Shown: positions 43,655 through 45,783 of the stretch, in pieces
How the letters are laid out: each line of letters opens with the position of its first letter
Numbering within the stretch: position 1 is the first letter of the stretch
NCBI GenBank assembly: GCA_016935665.1
Contig: JAFGQN010000225.1
Span: forward strand, 1 to 45,783
Direction of reading: 5' to 3'
From: Deltaproteobacteria bacterium
GTDB taxonomy: Bacteria; Myxococcota_A; Polyangia; JAAYKL01
DNA length: 45,783 bases
Notes under the pieces: model-generated
Told to the model about the DNA's origin: nothing
The model's input: only the letters and a program-made list of their open reading frames with translations
The model's database searches: none
Position numbers and translations under genes: made by a program

Positions 43655-44977
43655 ATGTCCAGATTCTATTTATTTATCATGCTTTTGTTGGTCTGTGCCC
43701 TTTGTTTGGTCGGCTGCAAGAAAAACAAGGACACCAAGACGGCGGAAGATGCAAAGGAAGAGACAACGTCGGACGATGACGATGGGGATGACGATGATGA
43801 TGATGACGATGATGACGATGATGACGATGATGACGACGATGATGACGATGATGATGATGACGACGATAGCGGTCCCAAATCCCCGGACAATGATTTCAGC
43901 AATCGCAAAACCAAAAAGTACAAAGTATATGTAAAACAGGCGCAGATTATTCCCATGAAGCCTTCGGCGCAATGTTGGGATGAATGTGGTCCCAAGGTAG
44001 AAACGGCTATCACTGCGGCGTCTTCCAAAGTGGAAGCGCTGGGGGCCCCATCCCAAAGCAAATTCGGCGCAGCCGCCAAAGTGTTGGAAGCGGGAATCGG
44101 CCTCGCCGGTGGGAAATCCGCTTTCCCTGATGTGATGGTGCGCGTTGACTGCGGAAATGATCAGACGTTTGAAAGCGATACGGTTGAAGACAAAATGGTT
44201 GCAAAATGGGAAGGCGCCAAAACCACGATGAAACTCGACAAGCGCGATGAATGCGCCATCAGTGTTTGGGATATGGATGAGGATGGCGACGAAAAAGAGA
44301 TTATTGGACATGCCACTGTGGCGCTGGTGGAAAAAGCCAAAAGTAACGGCAAAGTTCTGTTGTACGGCGCGGAAGAAGACATGGGTCTGGTTTATTCCCT
44401 TGAGTTGAAGGTGAAATCAGCATCGGATGGGGACGATGATGACGATGATGACGATGATGATGACAGCAAGGGGGATGACGACGACGATGATGACGACGAC
44501 GGAGATGATGACGGTGGCAAAGGAGACAAATATTCAGTCAAAATCATCTCTGTGGAAGTGAAAACAGAAAAAGACGATGGAAATCCCTGGGATGCTAAAA
44601 ATGTGGCTTCGGGACTCTTAAGCAAATTCACAGGCGGCGGCGGCGGTGATGACGATGATGATGATGATGATGATGATGAAGCCAATAAACCGGATATTTT
44701 CATCGAAGGGTATTTGAATGGGTATAAATCCAAAAAGCCGTTTATGAAAACGGACAAATCCAAAGATGATTACAAAGCCGAATTCAATAAATCCAAAACC
44801 GTTCGCGCCGAGAAAAAGGATAAAATCCATTTTATGGTTTGGGACGCGGATTTAACCAATCACGACCTGATTGGTGAGTGCAAAACCAAAAAACTGTCTC
44901 AGGTGAAAGACGGCGAATTGACCTTGAAAAACTGTGGTCAGGTAAAAGAACTCGTTGTTGAAATCGAGAAAAAATAA
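43655..44977 (+). CDS. Poly-aspartate lipoprotein with two C2-like domains
   Basis: ATG 43655 has GAGGAG 6 nt upstream. The 440-residue product has lipobox LVGC (Cys21), then a tract of about 30 Asp (40-71). A first domain (about 80-255) contains PDVMVRVDC, CAISVWDMDEDGD and IIGHATVAL. A second Asp-rich tract (about 258-287) precedes a second domain (about 290-440) with a third Asp run, then PDIFIEGYLNG, IHFMVWDADLTNHDLIGECKT. The two domains share the pattern of C2 domains, with acidic loop residues that usually bind calcium, and look like an internal duplication. The function is unknown; calcium-dependent surface binding is an inference. The antisense of the Asp tracts gives false poly-Ser frames. 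Confidence 0.7.
   Translation: MSRFYLFIMLLLVCALCLVGCKKNKDTKTAEDAKEETTSDDDDGDDDDDDDDDDDDDDDDDDDDDDDDDDDSGPKSPDNDFSNRKTKKYKVYVKQAQIIPMKPSAQCWDECGPKVETAITAASSKVEALGAPSQSKFGAAAKVLEAGIGLAGGKSAFPDVMVRVDCGNDQTFESDTVEDKMVAKWEGAKTTMKLDKRDECAISVWDMDEDGDEKEIIGHATVALVEKAKSNGKVLLYGAEEDMGLVYSLELKVKSASDGDDDDDDDDDDDSKGDDDDDDDDDGDDDGGKGDKYSVKIISVEVKTEKDDGNPWDAKNVASGLLSKFTGGGGGDDDDDDDDDDEANKPDIFIEGYLNGYKSKKPFMKTDKSKDDYKAEFNKSKTVRAEKKDKIHFMVWDADLTNHDLIGECKTKKLSQVKDGELTLKNCGQVKELVVEIEKK
43772..43867 (+). repeat. (GAT/GAC)n microsatellite encoding poly-Asp
   Basis: 32 codons, of which 31 are GAT or GAC and one GGG. Trinucleotide slippage would change the Asp tract length without a frameshift. Confidence 0.9.
44426..44513 (+). 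repeat. (GAT/GAC)n-rich tract encoding an Asp/Gly/Lys linker
   Basis: Two Asp runs are split by a short Ser-Lys-Gly segment, between the two C2-like domains of the lipoprotein. Confidence 0.85.
44648..44677 (+). repeat. (GAT)n tract encoding poly-Asp
   Basis: About ten consecutive Asp codons, mostly GAT, follow five Gly codons inside the second C2-like domain region. Confidence 0.85.
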
Positions 44978-44995
44978 CCTTCTTGAGGTTTTTCT
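44976..44995. terminator. Bidirectional intrinsic terminator
   Basis: AACCT (44976-44980), TCTTG, AGGTT (44986-44990) is followed by TTTC on the plus strand and by ATTTTTTC on the minus strand. It sits exactly between the convergent poly-Asp lipoprotein and the 44994-45560 gene. The stem is only 5 bp. Confidence 0.5.
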
Positions 44996-45560
44996 AAAAT
45001 GAAATGGCAATGCCGCCAGGGCCAACCGTGACGGGTTGGTCCCCTGCCCTTTGGGTGCGCTGCCCAAGCATAATCAATATTACACCAACCACCAGAGTCG
45101 TCCCACCGATGGTCAATCCCGTTACGGTCATCGCACGATTAAACGGCAGTGTCCGTTCATTGTAGTTCTTGATTTTTTTCTGTTCCACCGCATCATTGGG
45201 ATTCCAGGTTCTCGCTTCCTCATCGTCCTGCGACCCTTTGATGGCAAAAACGACTCCTGCCCCCGTGATGGCAACACCAGCCCCTACGGCAACGATTCCG
45301 GCCAATGTTTTCAGAGGCATATCCTGTGGAACATCCCTTTCACTGGCAGGTGTTTCAACACTGGTTTCCGCCGTCGTTTCTGCCAGCTGTTCGTCTGAAG
45401 GGATTGCATCATATGAATCGTTAGACGACGTACGATTTGTCGATGTCGCTTGAGCATCCATGGTGTGTTGCGCAATTGCCGCTGACGGTAGAACAGAAAG
45501 GCCACAGGCAAGGGAAATGCCGGTTATCCGCTTACAAATTGCATTGGTCAGTGATTGCAT
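44994..45560 (-). CDS. Small envelope protein with signal peptide and two membrane segments, unknown function
   Basis: The product is not recognised. GGAGG lies 7 nt before the ATG. The 188-residue product has a signal peptide with a likely cleavage after SAAIAQ (about residue 31), a polar Thr/Ser/Glu-rich stretch (32-82), and two glycine-rich hydrophobic segments (about 86-108 and 144-168, KTLAGIVAVGAGVAI and VTGLTIGGTTLVVGVI). It ends VTVGPGGIAISF. Small proteins of this layout, with Gly-rich paired helices after a secreted polar region, are common in Myxococcota genomes but have no assigned role. Confidence 0.6.
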   Translation of the reverse strand: MQSLTNAICKRITGISLACGLSVLPSAAIAQHTMDAQATSTNRTSSNDSYDAIPSDEQLAETTAETSVETPASERDVPQDMPLKTLAGIVAVGAGVAITGAGVVFAIKGSQDDEEARTWNPNDAVEQKKIKNYNERTLPFNRAMTVTGLTIGGTTLVVGVILIMLGQRTQRAGDQPVTVGPGGIAISF

Positions 45561-45783
45561 TCACCGCCTCCAGAACAGTTATCAACTGGTATAAAACGCC
45601 AAAATTTGATTTCAGGTCAGTGTTTCTGCTGCCCTATGTACTCCTTTTTGGGTAAAAAATCACAGCTTTATTTGCGGGGGAAAAGATGCGAGACACGCAT
45701 CAAAGAATAGTACAAATTAAACAGAGACGAAAGCAGGCCCATCATCGAACCAGGGCAATCGCAAGAATGAAATGTTTTCTAAA
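45561..45783. other. Right-edge stretch without a recognised gene
   Basis: It holds the presumed promoter region of the 44994-45560 gene. The last 150 bases show no convincing frame or structure. Confidence 0.4.

Noticed and set aside
43666-44079. Antisense poly-Ser and poly-Ile/Val ORFs
   Set aside because: They arise from the (GAT/GAC)n tract read on the other strand.

Overview
The window reads as a chromosomal segment of a Gram-negative bacterium from an uncultured deltaproteobacterial-type lineage (Myxococcota or Bradymonadota-like). This is inferred from gene content, not from a marker gene: no rRNA, tRNA or ribosomal-protein gene was seen. Pointers are the many lipoproteins with long Asp-Ser/Asp-Thr linkers, EGF-like, von Willebrand A (vWA), serpin and formylglycine-generating-enzyme-fold (FGE-fold) secreted proteins, multidomain histidine kinases and a Ste24-type protease. 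No IS element, prophage, CRISPR array or integron was seen, and coding density is high on both strands.

Layout. 1-572: start of an EGF-like secreted protein running off the left edge. 573-1247: a gene-free stretch with a long imperfect hairpin. 1248-3022: a serine-pathway dehydrogenase and a TetR regulator. 3193-7677 (+): a run of SMP-30-like lipoprotein, DUF362 membrane protein, TonB-like protein and a Vsr endonuclease. 7836-11452 (-): a GH9-CBM3 cellulase lipoprotein translationally coupled to a vWA lipoprotein. 11635-18911: housekeeping and signalling genes (TrmH-like, PgsA-like, Ste24 protease, small secreted protein, REC-histidine kinase, exonuclease III, pseudouridine synthase). 19025-23584 (-): a second vWA lipoprotein, TcdA, an FGE-fold protein and a serpin lipoprotein. 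23817-29872 (-): a tight run of DEAD-box helicase, HEAT-repeat membrane protein, short asparaginase and OPT transporter. 30182-30556: a lone receiver protein. 30573-35610 (-): folP-cdaA-cdaR plus a large KamA-family radical SAM gene, a c-di-AMP synthesis locus. 35752-39216: cell-envelope genes (lytic transglycosylase, SH3b protein, coiled-coil lipoprotein, glutaredoxin lipoprotein). 39340-41033: PP2C-cNMP phosphatase and a cupin. 41046-43376: a hybrid histidine kinase that has lost its key phospho-transfer residues. 43655-44977: a poly-Asp lipoprotein with two C2-like domains. 44994-45560: a small envelope protein.

The most unusual themes are two. First, one recurring export architecture (lipoprotein signal, long acidic Asp-rich stalk, then an unrelated passenger domain) is used for at least five different activities, and the DNA repeats encoding the stalk are close enough to recombine in frame. 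Second, the hybrid kinase at 41046-43376 lacks the H-box His, the G1-box Asp and the HPt His but keeps its receiver domains; it is divergent from the poly-Asp C2 lipoprotein across a promoter region with dyad symmetry. All functional calls rest on motif recognition by eye; no database search was run.
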